DNA of 23,434 bases from JAUREX01 sp964472135 (GCA_964472135.1 CAYYJB010000037.1:1-23434), one strand, 5' to 3'; shown: positions 8,546 to 16,594, counted from the first letter of the stretch. Notes: generated by a model not told the origin, from the sequence alone. Program-made: numbers and translations.

Positions 8546-8616
8546 CCGGATTCGGCCGGGGCGCGCGCATGCGCGCATCCTCGGGCATGGGCGGGGCGGT
8601 TGCAGCGGAGGACGCG

Positions 8617-9867
8617 ATGGCGGCAGCGGGCGAGAACCTCAAGGTCGATGGCGCGCGGCTCTGGCAGAGCCTGATGGAGATGGCGCAGATCGGCCCCGGC
8701 ATCGCCGGCGGCAACAACCGCCAGACCCTGACCGACGCCGACAGCGAGGGCCGCCACCTCTTTCGCCGCTGGTGCGAGGCGGCGGGCTGCACGATGGGCC
8801 TCGACACCATGGGCAACATGTTCGCAACCCGCCCCGGCACCGACCCCGACGCCGCCCCCGTCTACATGGGCTCGCACCTCGACACCCAGCCGACGGGCGG
8901 GAAATACGACGGGGTGCTGGGCGTTCTCGGCGCGCTCGAGGTCATCCGCACGCTCAACGACCTCGGCATCCGCACCCGCCGGCCCATCGTCGCGGCAAAC
9001 TGGACGAACGAGGAGGGCACGCGCTTTGCCCCCGCCATGCTCGCCTCGGGCGTGTTCGCGGGCATCCATTCGCAGGATTTCGCCTATGCCCGCCGCGACG
9101 CCGAGGGGAAAAGCTTCGGCGAGGAACTCGCCCGCATCGGCTGGGTCGGGGACGAGGTGCCGGGCGCGCGCAAGATCCATGCGATGTTCGAGCTGCACAT
9201 CGAACAGGGCCCGATCCTCGAGGCCGAGGGCCGCGACATCGGGGTGGTGACGCACGGGCAAGGGCTCTGGTGGCTCGAGGTCCGCCTGACCGGCCGCGAC
9301 GCGCACACCGGATCCACCCCCATGCACATGCGCGTCAACGCGGGCCTCGGCATGGCGCGCATCATCGAGCGCGTCCACCAGATCGCGATGAGCCACCAGC
9401 CGAACGCGGTCGGCGCGGTCGGGCAGGCCAATGTCTGGCCCAATTCCCGCAACGTCATCCCCGGCCGCGCCGTCTTCACGGTCGACATCCGCAGCCCCGA
9501 GCAGGCCAAGCTCGACGCCATGCGCGCCGAGATCGAGCGCGCCGCCCACGCGGTCGCGCGCGAACTCGGCCTCGGCTGCGAGATCGAGGCGACGGGCCAT
9601 TTCGACCCCGTCACCTTCGACCCCGCGCTGGTCGGCAGCGTGCGCCGCGCGGCCGAGCGGCTGGGCTACAGCCACATGGACATCATCTCGGGCGCGGGCC
9701 ACGACGCGTGCTGGATCAACCGCCTCGCGCCGACGGTGATGATCTTCTGCCCCTGCGTCGGGGGGCTGAGCCACAACGAGGCCGAGGAGATCACGCCCGA
9801 CTGGGCGCGCGCGGGCACGGACGTGCTGCTGCACGCGGTGCTCGAGGCGGCGGAGGTCGTCGGCTGA
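8617..9867 (+). CDS. M20-family N-carbamoyl-beta-alanine / N-carbamoyl-amino acid hydrolase (beta-ureidopropionase role)
   Basis: A 416-residue M20/M28-fold metallohydrolase of the amidase/hydantoinase-carbamoylase group. Metal ligands are visible as His87 (MGSHLDTQ), Asp98 (GGKYDG), Glu133 (WTNEEGTRF), His194 (ELHIEQGP) and His386 (LSHNEAEE). The family hydrolyses N-carbamoyl amino acids or allantoate; beside dihydropyrimidinase and a beta-alanine aminotransferase the likely substrate is N-carbamoyl-beta-alanine, releasing CO2, ammonia and beta-alanine. I chose the ATG at 8617 because GGAGG lies five bases upstream; an in-frame ATG at 8569 is closer to the operator and lacks a site. It is the first gene of a run ending at the terminator near 16594. 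Allantoate or another carbamoyl substrate cannot be excluded. Confidence 0.9.
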   Translation: MAAAGENLKVDGARLWQSLMEMAQIGPGIAGGNNRQTLTDADSEGRHLFRRWCEAAGCTMGLDTMGNMFATRPGTDPDAAPVYMGSHLDTQPTGGKYDGVLGVLGALEVIRTLNDLGIRTRRPIVAANWTNEEGTRFAPAMLASGVFAGIHSQDFAYARRDAEGKSFGEELARIGWVGDEVPGARKIHAMFELHIEQGPILEAEGRDIGVVTHGQGLWWLEVRLTGRDAHTGSTPMHMRVNAGLGMARIIERVHQIAMSHQPNAVGAVGQANVWPNSRNVIPGRAVFTVDIRSPEQAKLDAMRAEIERAAHAVARELGLGCEIEATGHFDPVTFDPALVGSVRRAAERLGYSHMDIISGAGHDACWINRLAPTVMIFCPCVGGLSHNEAEEITPDWARAGTDVLLHAVLEAAEVVG

Positions 9868-9930
9868 CGGCGCCGGGACGGTTCGGGAAACATCGGCGGG
9901 ACACCCCCGCATCATCGGTCGGAGGCAAGG

Positions 9931-11382
9931 ATGCGCACGGTCATCAAGAACGGAACCATCGTCACCCATGATCTGACGTGGAAGGCGGATGTCGCGATCG
10001 AGGGGGGGCGGATCGTCGAGATCGGCGCGGGGCTGAAGGGCGAGACGATGCTCGACGCCACGGGCTGCTATGTCATGCCCGGCGGCATCGACCCGCACAC
10101 CCACCTCGAGATGCCCTTCATGGGCACCTATTCGGCCGACGACTTCGAATCGGGCACGCGCGCGGCGCTGTCGGGCGGGACGACGATGGTCATCGACTTC
10201 GCCCTGCCTGCGCCCGGCCAGGGGCTGATGGACGCGCTCGGGATGTGGCACAACAAGTCGGGGCGGGCGACCTGCGACTATTCCTACCACATGGCCGTGA
10301 CCTGGTGGGGCGAGAAGGTCTTTGAGGACATGAAGGCCGTGACCTCGGCGGGCATCACCTCGTTCAAGCACTTCCTTGCCTACAAGGGCGCGCTGATGGT
10401 CAATGACGACGAGCTTTTCGCCTCGTTCCAGCGGGTGCGCGAACTGGGCGGCGTCGCCATGGTCCACGCCGAGAACGGCGACGTCGTGGCCGAGCTTTCG
10501 GCGCGGCTATTGCGCGAAGGGAACACCGGCCCCGAGGCGCACGCCTATTCGCGCCCGCCGCAGGTCGAGGGCGAGGCCACGAACCGCGCGATCATGATCG
10601 CCGACATGGCGGGCGTGCCGCTCTATGTCGTGCACACCTCCTGCGAGGAGGCGCATGAGGCGATCCGGCGGGCGCGCGCGCAAGGCAAGCGCGTCTGGGG
10701 CGAGCCGCTGATCCAGCACCTGACGCTCGATGAGAGCGAGTATTTCCACCCCGACTGGGACCACGCCGCACGGCGCGTGATGTCGCCCCCCTTCCGCAAC
10801 AAGGCCCATCAGGACAGCCTGTGGGCGGGGCTTCAGGCCGGGTCGCTCTCGGTCGTGGCGACGGATCATTGCAGCTTCACGAGCAAGCAGAAGCGTTTCG
10901 GCGTGGGCGACTTCACCAAGATCCCGAACGGCACCGGCGGGCTCGAGGACCGGATGCCGATGCTCTGGACGGCGGGCGTGCGCACCGGGCGCATCACGAT
11001 GAACGAATTCGTGGCCGCGACCTCGACCAACGCGGCGAAGATCTTCGGCCTCTATCCCCGCAAGGGGGCGGTCGCCGTCGGGGCGGACGCCGACCTCGTG
11101 GTGTGGGATCCCGAGAAGTCGAAGACGATCCGCGCCGCGGACCAGCAATCGGCCATCGACTACAACGTCTTCGAGGGCAAGGAAGTGACGGGCCTGCCCC
11201 GCTTCACGCTGACGCGCGGCCATGTCGCGATCCACGACGGCGAGGTGCGCACCCGCGAGGGCCACGGCAGCTTCGTCGGCCGCGAGCCGAACGGGCCGGT
11301 CAACCGCGCCCTCTCGACCTGGAAGGAGCTGACGGCGCCCCGGCCCGTCGCGCGTTCGGGCATTCCCGCGACCGGGGTCTGA
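9931..11382 (+). CDS. hydA: Dihydropyrimidinase (D-hydantoinase family)
   Basis: A 483-residue cyclic amidohydrolase. The binuclear zinc site is complete: His56 and His58 (GGIDPHTHLE), the carboxylated Lys152 (HFLAYKG), His179 (VHAENGD), His235 (VVHTSCEE) and Asp312 (VATDHCSF). It opens dihydrouracil or dihydrothymine to the N-carbamoyl-beta-amino acid, the step before the M20 hydrolase encoded upstream. The ATG is preceded by GGAGGCAAGG. Length is normal for the family (about 460-490). The gap to the hydrolase gene is 63 bases and no separate promoter is evident, so both are likely under the RutR-type operator. Activity on 5-substituted hydantoins is usual for these enzymes as a side reaction. 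Confidence 0.95.
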   Translation: MRTVIKNGTIVTHDLTWKADVAIEGGRIVEIGAGLKGETMLDATGCYVMPGGIDPHTHLEMPFMGTYSADDFESGTRAALSGGTTMVIDFALPAPGQGLMDALGMWHNKSGRATCDYSYHMAVTWWGEKVFEDMKAVTSAGITSFKHFLAYKGALMVNDDELFASFQRVRELGGVAMVHAENGDVVAELSARLLREGNTGPEAHAYSRPPQVEGEATNRAIMIADMAGVPLYVVHTSCEEAHEAIRRARAQGKRVWGEPLIQHLTLDESEYFHPDWDHAARRVMSPPFRNKAHQDSLWAGLQAGSLSVVATDHCSFTSKQKRFGVGDFTKIPNGTGGLEDRMPMLWTAGVRTGRITMNEFVAATSTNAAKIFGLYPRKGAVAVGADADLVVWDPEKSKTIRAADQQSAIDYNVFEGKEVTGLPRFTLTRGHVAIHDGEVRTREGHGSFVGREPNGPVNRALSTWKELTAPRPVARSGIPATGV

Positions 11383-11383
11383 G

Positions 11384-12274
11384 GTGGCGCTACAGTTGAC
11401 CGGTCTCTCGGCCTTCCCGATCACCCCCCTGGCGGGGCGGGGCGACATCGACGCCGCGGGGCTCGCGCGGCTCGTGGCGCGCGCGGTGGCTGGGGGCGCG
11501 CATTCGATCGGCCTGATGGGCAGCACCGGCAGCTATCCCTATCTGCCGCGCGCGGCCCGGATCGAGGCGATGCAGGCCGCGCGGGCGGCCGCCCCCGGGG
11601 TGCCGATCGCGGTCGGGGTGGGGGCGCCCGCGCTGTTGCAGGTGCTCGAGAACGCGCGCGATGCGGCCGAGTGCGGGATGGATGCGCTGTTGCTCGCGCC
11701 CGTGACCTATCAGCCGCTGCGCCCGGCCGAGGTAACGGGCCTCTATCGCGCGGTCGCGGCCGAGGCGGCGCTGCCGGTCGTGCTCTACAACAACCCGGGC
11801 ACGACGCATGTGACCTTTGGCCTCGACCAGATCGCCGAGATCGGCACCCTGCCCGGGGTGGTCTCGGTCAAGATGCCGCCCGACCCCGACCCGGGGCCCG
11901 CCTTCGCCGCGCTGCGCGCCGCGCTGCCCGCAGGCTGCACGCTCGGCACCAGCGGCGACGGGATGGCCGCGCGCGCGCTCCGCGCCGGGGCCGAGGTGTG
12001 GTATTCGGTGCTGGGCGGGCTTTTCCCCGAACCCTGCCGCGCGATGGTCGATGCGGCGGCGGCGGGCGACAATGCGCGGCTCGACGCGCTCGACGCCCGC
12101 CTTGCCCCGGTCTGGCAGGTCTTTGCCGCGCATGGCAGCTATCGCGCCATCCACGCGGCGCACGGGATCATGGGTTTCGGCGAGGCACCGCCGCCGCTTC
12201 CCGTCCTGCCGCTCGCGGGTGCGGATCTGGCGGCGGTGGCGGCGGCACTGCGCGCGGCGGAGTTGACGGCATGA
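11384..12274 (+). CDS. DapA/N-acetylneuraminate-lyase superfamily aldolase, substrate unknown
   Basis: A 296-residue TIM-barrel class I aldolase. The Schiff-base Lys163 (VVSVKMPP) and the catalytic Tyr135 (VLYNNPGTT) align with K161 and Y133 of E. coli DapA. The substrate loop reads GSTGSYPYL (46-54) instead of the GTTGE of true DapA, so dihydrodipicolinate synthesis is unlikely. Members cleave or form C-C bonds of 2-oxo acids. It starts at a GTG one base after the hydA stop and overlaps the ABC ATPase gene by ATGA, so it is translationally embedded in the pyrimidine locus. No known step of reductive pyrimidine breakdown needs such an enzyme; a role on a 2-oxo acid or a semialdehyde derived from the pathway is only a guess. 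Confidence 0.85.
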   Translation: MALQLTGLSAFPITPLAGRGDIDAAGLARLVARAVAGGAHSIGLMGSTGSYPYLPRAARIEAMQAARAAAPGVPIAVGVGAPALLQVLENARDAAECGMDALLLAPVTYQPLRPAEVTGLYRAVAAEAALPVVLYNNPGTTHVTFGLDQIAEIGTLPGVVSVKMPPDPDPGPAFAALRAALPAGCTLGTSGDGMAARALRAGAEVWYSVLGGLFPEPCRAMVDAAAAGDNARLDALDARLAPVWQVFAAHGSYRAIHAAHGIMGFGEAPPPLPVLPLAGADLAAVAAALRAAELTA

Positions 12275-13056
12275 GCGAGGGGGCGGTGATCCGGGCCGAG
12301 GGCCTCGACCTCGTGTTCGAGACGGGCGACGGCCCCGTGCAGGCGCTGCGCGAGGTGAACCTCAGCGTCGCGCGCGGCGAATTCGTGAGCTTCATCGGCC
12401 CCTCGGGCTGCGGCAAGACGACCTTCCTGCGCTGCGTGGCGGCGCTCGAACAGCCGACCGGCGGGGTGCTCGCGATCAACGGGATGGAGCCCGACGCGGC
12501 GCGTCGCGCGCGCGCCTACGGCTATGTCTTTCAGGCCGCGGGGCTCTATCCGTGGCGCACGATCGCGGGCAACGTGCGCCTGCCGCTCGAGATCATGGGC
12601 TATCCGCGCGCCGAGCAGGAGGCGCGCGTGGCGCGTGTGCTCGAGCTTGTCGATCTGGCGGGCTTCGCGGGCAAGTTCCCCTGGCAGCTTTCGGGCGGGA
12701 TGCAGCAGCGCGCCTCGATCGCGCGCGCGCTCGCGTTTGATGCGGACCTGCTGCTCATGGACGAACCCTTCGGCGCGCTCGATGAAATCGTGCGCGACCG
12801 GCTCAACGAGGCGCTCTTGCAGCTCTGGCAGCGGACGGGCAAGACCATCCTGTTCGTGACCCATTCGATCCCCGAGGCGGTCTATCTCTCGACCCGTATC
12901 GTGGTCATGAGCCCCCGCCCCGGCCGCATCACCGACGTGATCGAGAGCACGCTGCCGCGCGAGCGCCCGCTCGAGATCCGCGACAGCCGCGCCTTTCTCG
13001 ACATCGCGCACCGGGTGCGCGAGGGGCTGCGGGCGGGGCATGCCTATGACGATTAG
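12271..13056 (+). CDS. ABC transporter ATP-binding protein (nitrate/taurine/pyrimidine-precursor type)
   Basis: A 261-residue ABC ATPase with Walker A GPSGCGKTT (43-51), Q-loop Gln88, signature LSGGMQQR (140-147), Walker B LLLMDEPFGALDE (160-172, Asp164/Glu165) and H-loop His198 (VTHSIPEA). This layout is the SsuB/TauB/ThiZ group, which pairs with two membrane subunits and an NMT1/THI5-type binding protein. The ATG at 12271 overlaps the stop of the lyase gene (ATGA). Longer in-frame reading starts further upstream lie inside the lyase gene and are not credible. The two permeases and binding protein follow after a GNAT gene. Import of a pyrimidine base or related compound is inferred from the operon. 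Confidence 0.93.
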   Translation: MSEGAVIRAEGLDLVFETGDGPVQALREVNLSVARGEFVSFIGPSGCGKTTFLRCVAALEQPTGGVLAINGMEPDAARRARAYGYVFQAAGLYPWRTIAGNVRLPLEIMGYPRAEQEARVARVLELVDLAGFAGKFPWQLSGGMQQRASIARALAFDADLLLMDEPFGALDEIVRDRLNEALLQLWQRTGKTILFVTHSIPEAVYLSTRIVVMSPRPGRITDVIESTLPRERPLEIRDSRAFLDIAHRVREGLRAGHAYDD

Positions 13057-13065
13057 GGGGCGGGC

Positions 13066-13551
13066 ATGACTGCGGCCGCGCGGGTGGCAGAGGGGGGCGC
13101 CGCGGTGGCGATCCGGCCCGCGACGGTGGCCGACCTTGCCGGCTGCGCCGCCGTCGTCAACGGCTGGATCGACGAGACGGGCTGGATCCCGCGCGTCAAG
13201 ACCCCGGCCGAGATCGAGGCCTATTTCACCCCCGACCTGCTCGACCGCCGCCTGATCCTTGTCGCGGATGAGGGCGGCCGGGTCGGCGGCTATCTCTCGC
13301 TCGCGCCCGAGGGCCACGTGGGCGCGATCTATCTGCGCGCGGGGCTGCGCGGGCGGGGTGTCGGGCGGGCGCTGATCGAGGCCGCCAAGGCGCGCCACCC
13401 GGGGGGGCTCGAGCTCGAGGTGTTCGAGGTCAACGCCGATGCCCGCCGCTTCTATGCCCGCGAGGGCTTTGCCGAGATGGCGGGCCGGCGGCGGACCGAC
13501 ACCGACGAGGGGCTGCCGGTGCTGCGGCTGCGCTGGGAGGGGCGGGGATGA
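13066..13551 (+). CDS. GNAT-family N-acetyltransferase
   Basis: A 161-residue GCN5-related acetyltransferase. The acetyl-CoA pyrophosphate loop LRGRGVGRALIEAAK starts at residue 94, preceded by beta strands (LILVADEGGRVGGYLSLAP, GAIYL) and followed by LELEVFEVNADARRFYAREGF, the usual motif B region. It transfers an acetyl group to an amine, but the acceptor cannot be read from sequence. The ATG is nine bases after the ABC ATPase stop with GGGGG upstream, and the end overlaps the first permease by ATGA. It is therefore an integral member of the operon rather than a passenger. An amino-group acceptor among pathway products, such as beta-alanine, is conceivable but untested. Confidence 0.88.
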   Translation: MTAAARVAEGGAAVAIRPATVADLAGCAAVVNGWIDETGWIPRVKTPAEIEAYFTPDLLDRRLILVADEGGRVGGYLSLAPEGHVGAIYLRAGLRGRGVGRALIEAAKARHPGGLELEVFEVNADARRFYAREGFAEMAGRRRTDTDEGLPVLRLRWEGRG

Positions 13552-14441
13552 CGCGCCTTCTGCCCGTGCTGACCGTCGTCGCGGGGCTCATCGTGCTCTG
13601 GTATGCCGGCGCCGTCGCGCTCAACGCGCAATGGACGCGCGATCAGGCGGCGCGGGCAGGGGTCGAGATCGGCTTTGGCGACATCCTGCGCGATGCCTTC
13701 GTGCAGGAACGCCCGCTTCTGCCCGCCCCCCATCAGGTCGCGGCCGAGTTCTGGCGCACGACCTGGGTCGAGGAGGTGACGGGCAAGCGCGGCATCGTGC
13801 GCTCGGGCAGCCTGTCGAACCGCAGCCTCATCTATCACGGCTGGGTGACGCTGTCGGCCGCCGCACTCGGCTTTGCCATCGGGGCGGGCTTCGGCGTGCT
13901 GCTCGCGGTCGGGATCGTCTACAACCGGGCGATGGATGCCTCGGTCATGCCCTGGGCGATCGCGAGCCAGACGGTGCCGATCCTTGCCATCGCGCCGATG
14001 ATCATCGTGGTGCTCGCCTCGGTCGGCCTCACGGGGCTGGTGCCGAAGGCCGTGATCTCGGCCTATCTCTCCTTCTTTCCGGTGGTGGTCGGGATGGTGA
14101 AGGGGCTGCGCAGCCCCGATCCGATGCAGCTTGACCTCATGCGGACATGGGGGGCGAGCGGGGCGCAGAGCTTCGTGCGGCTGCGGCTGCCGGCGTCGAT
14201 GCCCTATCTCTTCGCCTCGATGAAGGTGGGGGCGGCGGCGGCGCTCGTGGGCGCGATCGTTGGCGAACTGCCGGTGCAGGAGGGCGGGCTCGGCGCGCGG
14301 CTCCTGGCGGGGAGCTATTACGGCCAGACGGTGCAGATCTGGGCCGCGCTGTTTGCGGCCGCGCTGCTGGCGGCCGCCGTGGTGGGCGTGATCGGCGCGG
14401 TCGAGCGCGCGACGCTCAACCGCATGGGGTTCGGGCGATGA
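13548..14441 (+). CDS. ABC transporter permease 1 (BPD inner-membrane component)
   Basis: A 297-residue integral membrane protein of the SsuC/TauC/ThiX type. One N-terminal membrane segment (residues 5-25) is followed by a soluble stretch rich in charged residues (26-95) and then about five membrane segments (96-125, 134-158, 166-186, 225-245, 265-287). The ATPase-contact EAA loop lies at about 200-220 (WGASGAQSFVRLRLPASMPY). The start overlaps the GNAT stop by ATGA and the end overlaps permease 2 the same way. It should form the membrane channel with permease 2. Substrate specificity rests with the binding protein. Confidence 0.9.
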   Translation: MTRLLPVLTVVAGLIVLWYAGAVALNAQWTRDQAARAGVEIGFGDILRDAFVQERPLLPAPHQVAAEFWRTTWVEEVTGKRGIVRSGSLSNRSLIYHGWVTLSAAALGFAIGAGFGVLLAVGIVYNRAMDASVMPWAIASQTVPILAIAPMIIVVLASVGLTGLVPKAVISAYLSFFPVVVGMVKGLRSPDPMQLDLMRTWGASGAQSFVRLRLPASMPYLFASMKVGAAAALVGAIVGELPVQEGGLGARLLAGSYYGQTVQIWAALFAAALLAAAVVGVIGAVERATLNRMGFGR

Positions 14442-15565
14442 GGGCGATCTTCGCCACCCCGGGCCGCTGGCAGGCCCTCGCCGCAACCGGGCTCGCGCTC
14501 GGGCTCGCGGGGCTTGGCGGGGCGGCGGGTGGCTGGGGGGCGGTGGCGCTCCTGCTCGTGGCGGCGGCGGCCGGGGGGGCGGTGGTGGGCCAGCGCCTGC
14601 CGCGTGGCGCGCGGATGGCGGCGCTCGGGACCGTCACGCTCGCGCTCGGCCTCGCGGCGCTGGAAATGGCGGGCGATGCCGCGCCGGGCGGCGGGGCGCG
14701 GCTCTGGGTCGGGGTGGTCGCGCTCTGGCTTGGGGCGTGGATGCTTGTGGCCCTCGTCGCCGAAGAGGCGGCGGGGCGGCGCGGCGCGGCGGGCGTGCTT
14801 GCGCCGGCGGTGTTCGGGCTCACGCTCCTGTGGCTGTGGGAGGTCGCGACGCGGGGCCTTGGCGTGCCGTCGGTGATCCTGCCCGCCCCCTCGGCGATCG
14901 CGGCGCGGATGGCAGAGTCGGCCGATGTGCTCTGGATCGATTTCGTGCAGACGATCGTCAAGGGCGCGCTCACGGGCTATGCGATCGGGGCGGCGGCGGC
15001 GGTCGCGGTCGCGGTCGCGGTCGACCGCTCGCCTTTCCTGCAGCGGGGGCTGTTGCCCGTGGGCAATTTCGTGGCGGCGCTGCCCATCGTCGGGATCGCG
15101 CCGATCCTCGTGATGTGGTTCGGCTTCGACTGGCAGTCGAAGGCGGCGGTGGTGGTGGTGATGGTGTTCTTCCCCGTCCTCGTCAACACGCTCGCGGGGC
15201 TGGGCGCGACGGACCGGGCCGGGCGCGACCTGATGGCGACGTGGTCGGCGGGCTATTGGCAGAGCCTGTGGAAGCTGCGCCTGCCCGCCGCGATGCCCTT
15301 CATCTTCAACGGGCTCAAGATCGCGACCACGCTTGCGCTGATCGGGGCGATTGTTGCCGAATTCTTCGGCAGTCCGATAAAGGGGATGGGTTTTCGCATC
15401 TCGACCGAGGTCGGCAGGCTTCAACTCGACATGGTCTGGGCCGAGATTGCGGTGGCGGCTTTGGCGGGATCGGCCCTCTATGGGCTGGTCGCCGCGATGG
15501 AACGGCGGGTGACCTTCTGGCACCCGTCACAACGGGACCGCGCGCGCGGTCCGCAACGGAGGTGA
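14438..15565 (+). CDS. ABC transporter permease 2 with long hydrophobic N-terminal extension
   Basis: A 375-residue membrane protein. The C-terminal part (about 118-360) is a standard BPD permease with the EAA loop near 268-288 (TWSAGYWQSLWKLRLPAAMP). The first 115 residues are an extra Gly/Ala-rich block with about four membrane segments (11-29, 33-50, 60-77, 89-108), not found in the usual 250-270-residue SsuC/TauC permeases. The ATG at 14438 overlaps the permease 1 stop; longer in-frame starts lie inside that gene. The stop codon TGA falls within the GGAGGTGA Shine-Dalgarno site of the next gene, so translation is likely coupled. The pair of unequal permeases suggests a heterodimeric channel. 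Confidence 0.9.
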   Translation: MRAIFATPGRWQALAATGLALGLAGLGGAAGGWGAVALLLVAAAAGGAVVGQRLPRGARMAALGTVTLALGLAALEMAGDAAPGGGARLWVGVVALWLGAWMLVALVAEEAAGRRGAAGVLAPAVFGLTLLWLWEVATRGLGVPSVILPAPSAIAARMAESADVLWIDFVQTIVKGALTGYAIGAAAAVAVAVAVDRSPFLQRGLLPVGNFVAALPIVGIAPILVMWFGFDWQSKAAVVVVMVFFPVLVNTLAGLGATDRAGRDLMATWSAGYWQSLWKLRLPAAMPFIFNGLKIATTLALIGAIVAEFFGSPIKGMGFRISTEVGRLQLDMVWAEIAVAALAGSALYGLVAAMERRVTFWHPSQRDRARGPQRR

Positions 15566-15569
15566 GACG

Positions 15570-16553
15570 ATGAAGCGATTTCTGGCAGGAATGGCGGCGG
15601 CAGGGCTGTTCGCCGGGGCGGCGCAGGCCGCCGACGACGTGACGCTGCAGCTCAAGTGGGTCACGCAGGCGCAGTTCGCGGGCTATTACGTCGCCCTCGA
15701 CAAGGGCTTTTACGAGGAAGAGGGCCTCAACGTCACGATCAAGGCGGGCGGGCCCGACATCGCGCCGGTGCAGGTGCTGCTCGGCGGCGGGGCGGATGTG
15801 ATGGTGGACTGGCTGCCCTCGGCGCTTGCCGCGCGCGAGCAGGGCGCGCCGGTCGTCAACATCGCGCAGCCGTTCAAGTCCTCGGGCATGATGCTGACCT
15901 GCCTCAAGGAGACGGGGATCTCGAGCCCCGCCGACTTCAAGGGCAAGACGCTGGGCGTGTGGTTCTTCGGCAACGAATACCCGTTCCTGAGCTGGATGGG
16001 CACGCTCGGCATCCCGACGACGGGCGGCGCCGACGGGGTCGAGGTGCTCAAGCAGGGCTTCAACGTCGATCCGCTCCTGCAAAAGCAGGCGGCCTGCATC
16101 TCGACGATGACCTACAACGAGTACTGGCAGGTGATCGACGCGGGCATCAGCCCCGATGATCTCGTGACCTTCAAGTATGAGGATCAGGGCGTCGCGACGC
16201 TCGAGGACGGTCTCTATGTGCTCGAGCAGAACCTCACCGACCCGGCCTTCGAGGACAAGATGGTGCGCTTCGTGCGCGCCTCGATGAAGGGCTGGAAATA
16301 CGCCGAGGCGAACCCCGACGAGGCGGCGATGATCGTGCTCGACAACGACGACACGGGCGCGCAGACCGAAGGCCACCAGAAGCGGATGATGGGCGAGGTC
16401 GCGAAGCTGACCGCGGGCTCGAACGGCGCGCTCGACCCGGCCGACTATGACCGCACGGTGGCGACGCTGCTGGCGGGCGGGTCGGACCCGGTCATTTCCA
16501 AGGCACCCGAAGGGGCCTGGACGCACCAGATCACCGACAAGGCGCTGCAATAA
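15570..16553 (+). CDS. NMT1/THI5-type ABC substrate-binding protein (likely pyrimidine or precursor)
   Basis: A 327-residue periplasmic binding protein. It has a signal peptide (KR, hydrophobic stretch, cleavage after AQA at about residue 20) and the family start DDVTLQLKWVTQAQFAGYYVALDKGFYEEEGLNV. The segment GKTLGVWFFGNEYPFLSWM and the methionine- and cysteine-containing strand QKQAACISTMTYNEYWQV are typical of ThiY/NMT1-like proteins, which bind pyrimidine-like or small organic ligands. A perfect GGAGGTGA lies five bases before the ATG. Encoded last in the pyrimidine operon and followed by a strong terminator, it most likely captures uracil, thymine or a dihydropyrimidine for the ABC importer. 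Hydroxymethylpyrimidine cannot be excluded. Confidence 0.92.
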   Translation: MKRFLAGMAAAGLFAGAAQAADDVTLQLKWVTQAQFAGYYVALDKGFYEEEGLNVTIKAGGPDIAPVQVLLGGGADVMVDWLPSALAAREQGAPVVNIAQPFKSSGMMLTCLKETGISSPADFKGKTLGVWFFGNEYPFLSWMGTLGIPTTGGADGVEVLKQGFNVDPLLQKQAACISTMTYNEYWQVIDAGISPDDLVTFKYEDQGVATLEDGLYVLEQNLTDPAFEDKMVRFVRASMKGWKYAEANPDEAAMIVLDNDDTGAQTEGHQKRMMGEVAKLTAGSNGALDPADYDRTVATLLAGGSDPVISKAPEGAWTHQITDKALQ

Positions 16554-16564
16554 GGCGCGCGAGG

Positions 16565-16594
16565 GGGGCCCGCGCAGAGGCGTGGGCCCCTTTT
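16565..16594 (+). terminator. Rho-independent terminator of the pyrimidine/transport operon
   Basis: An 11-pair GC-rich stem (GGGGCCCGCGC at 16565-16575, GCGTGGGCCCC at 16580-16590, one G-U pair) with an AGAG loop is followed directly by TTTT. It lies 12 bases after the binding-protein stop. Confidence 0.85.

Noticed and set aside
8416..10467. 683-codon minus-strand open frame
   Set aside because: Antisense to the M20 hydrolase and hydA genes, with composition typical of a shadow frame.
15000..15023. Short GGTCGC tandem repeats in permease 2 as a repeat element
   Set aside because: They encode the Ala/Val-rich membrane segment VAVAVAV and need no other explanation.
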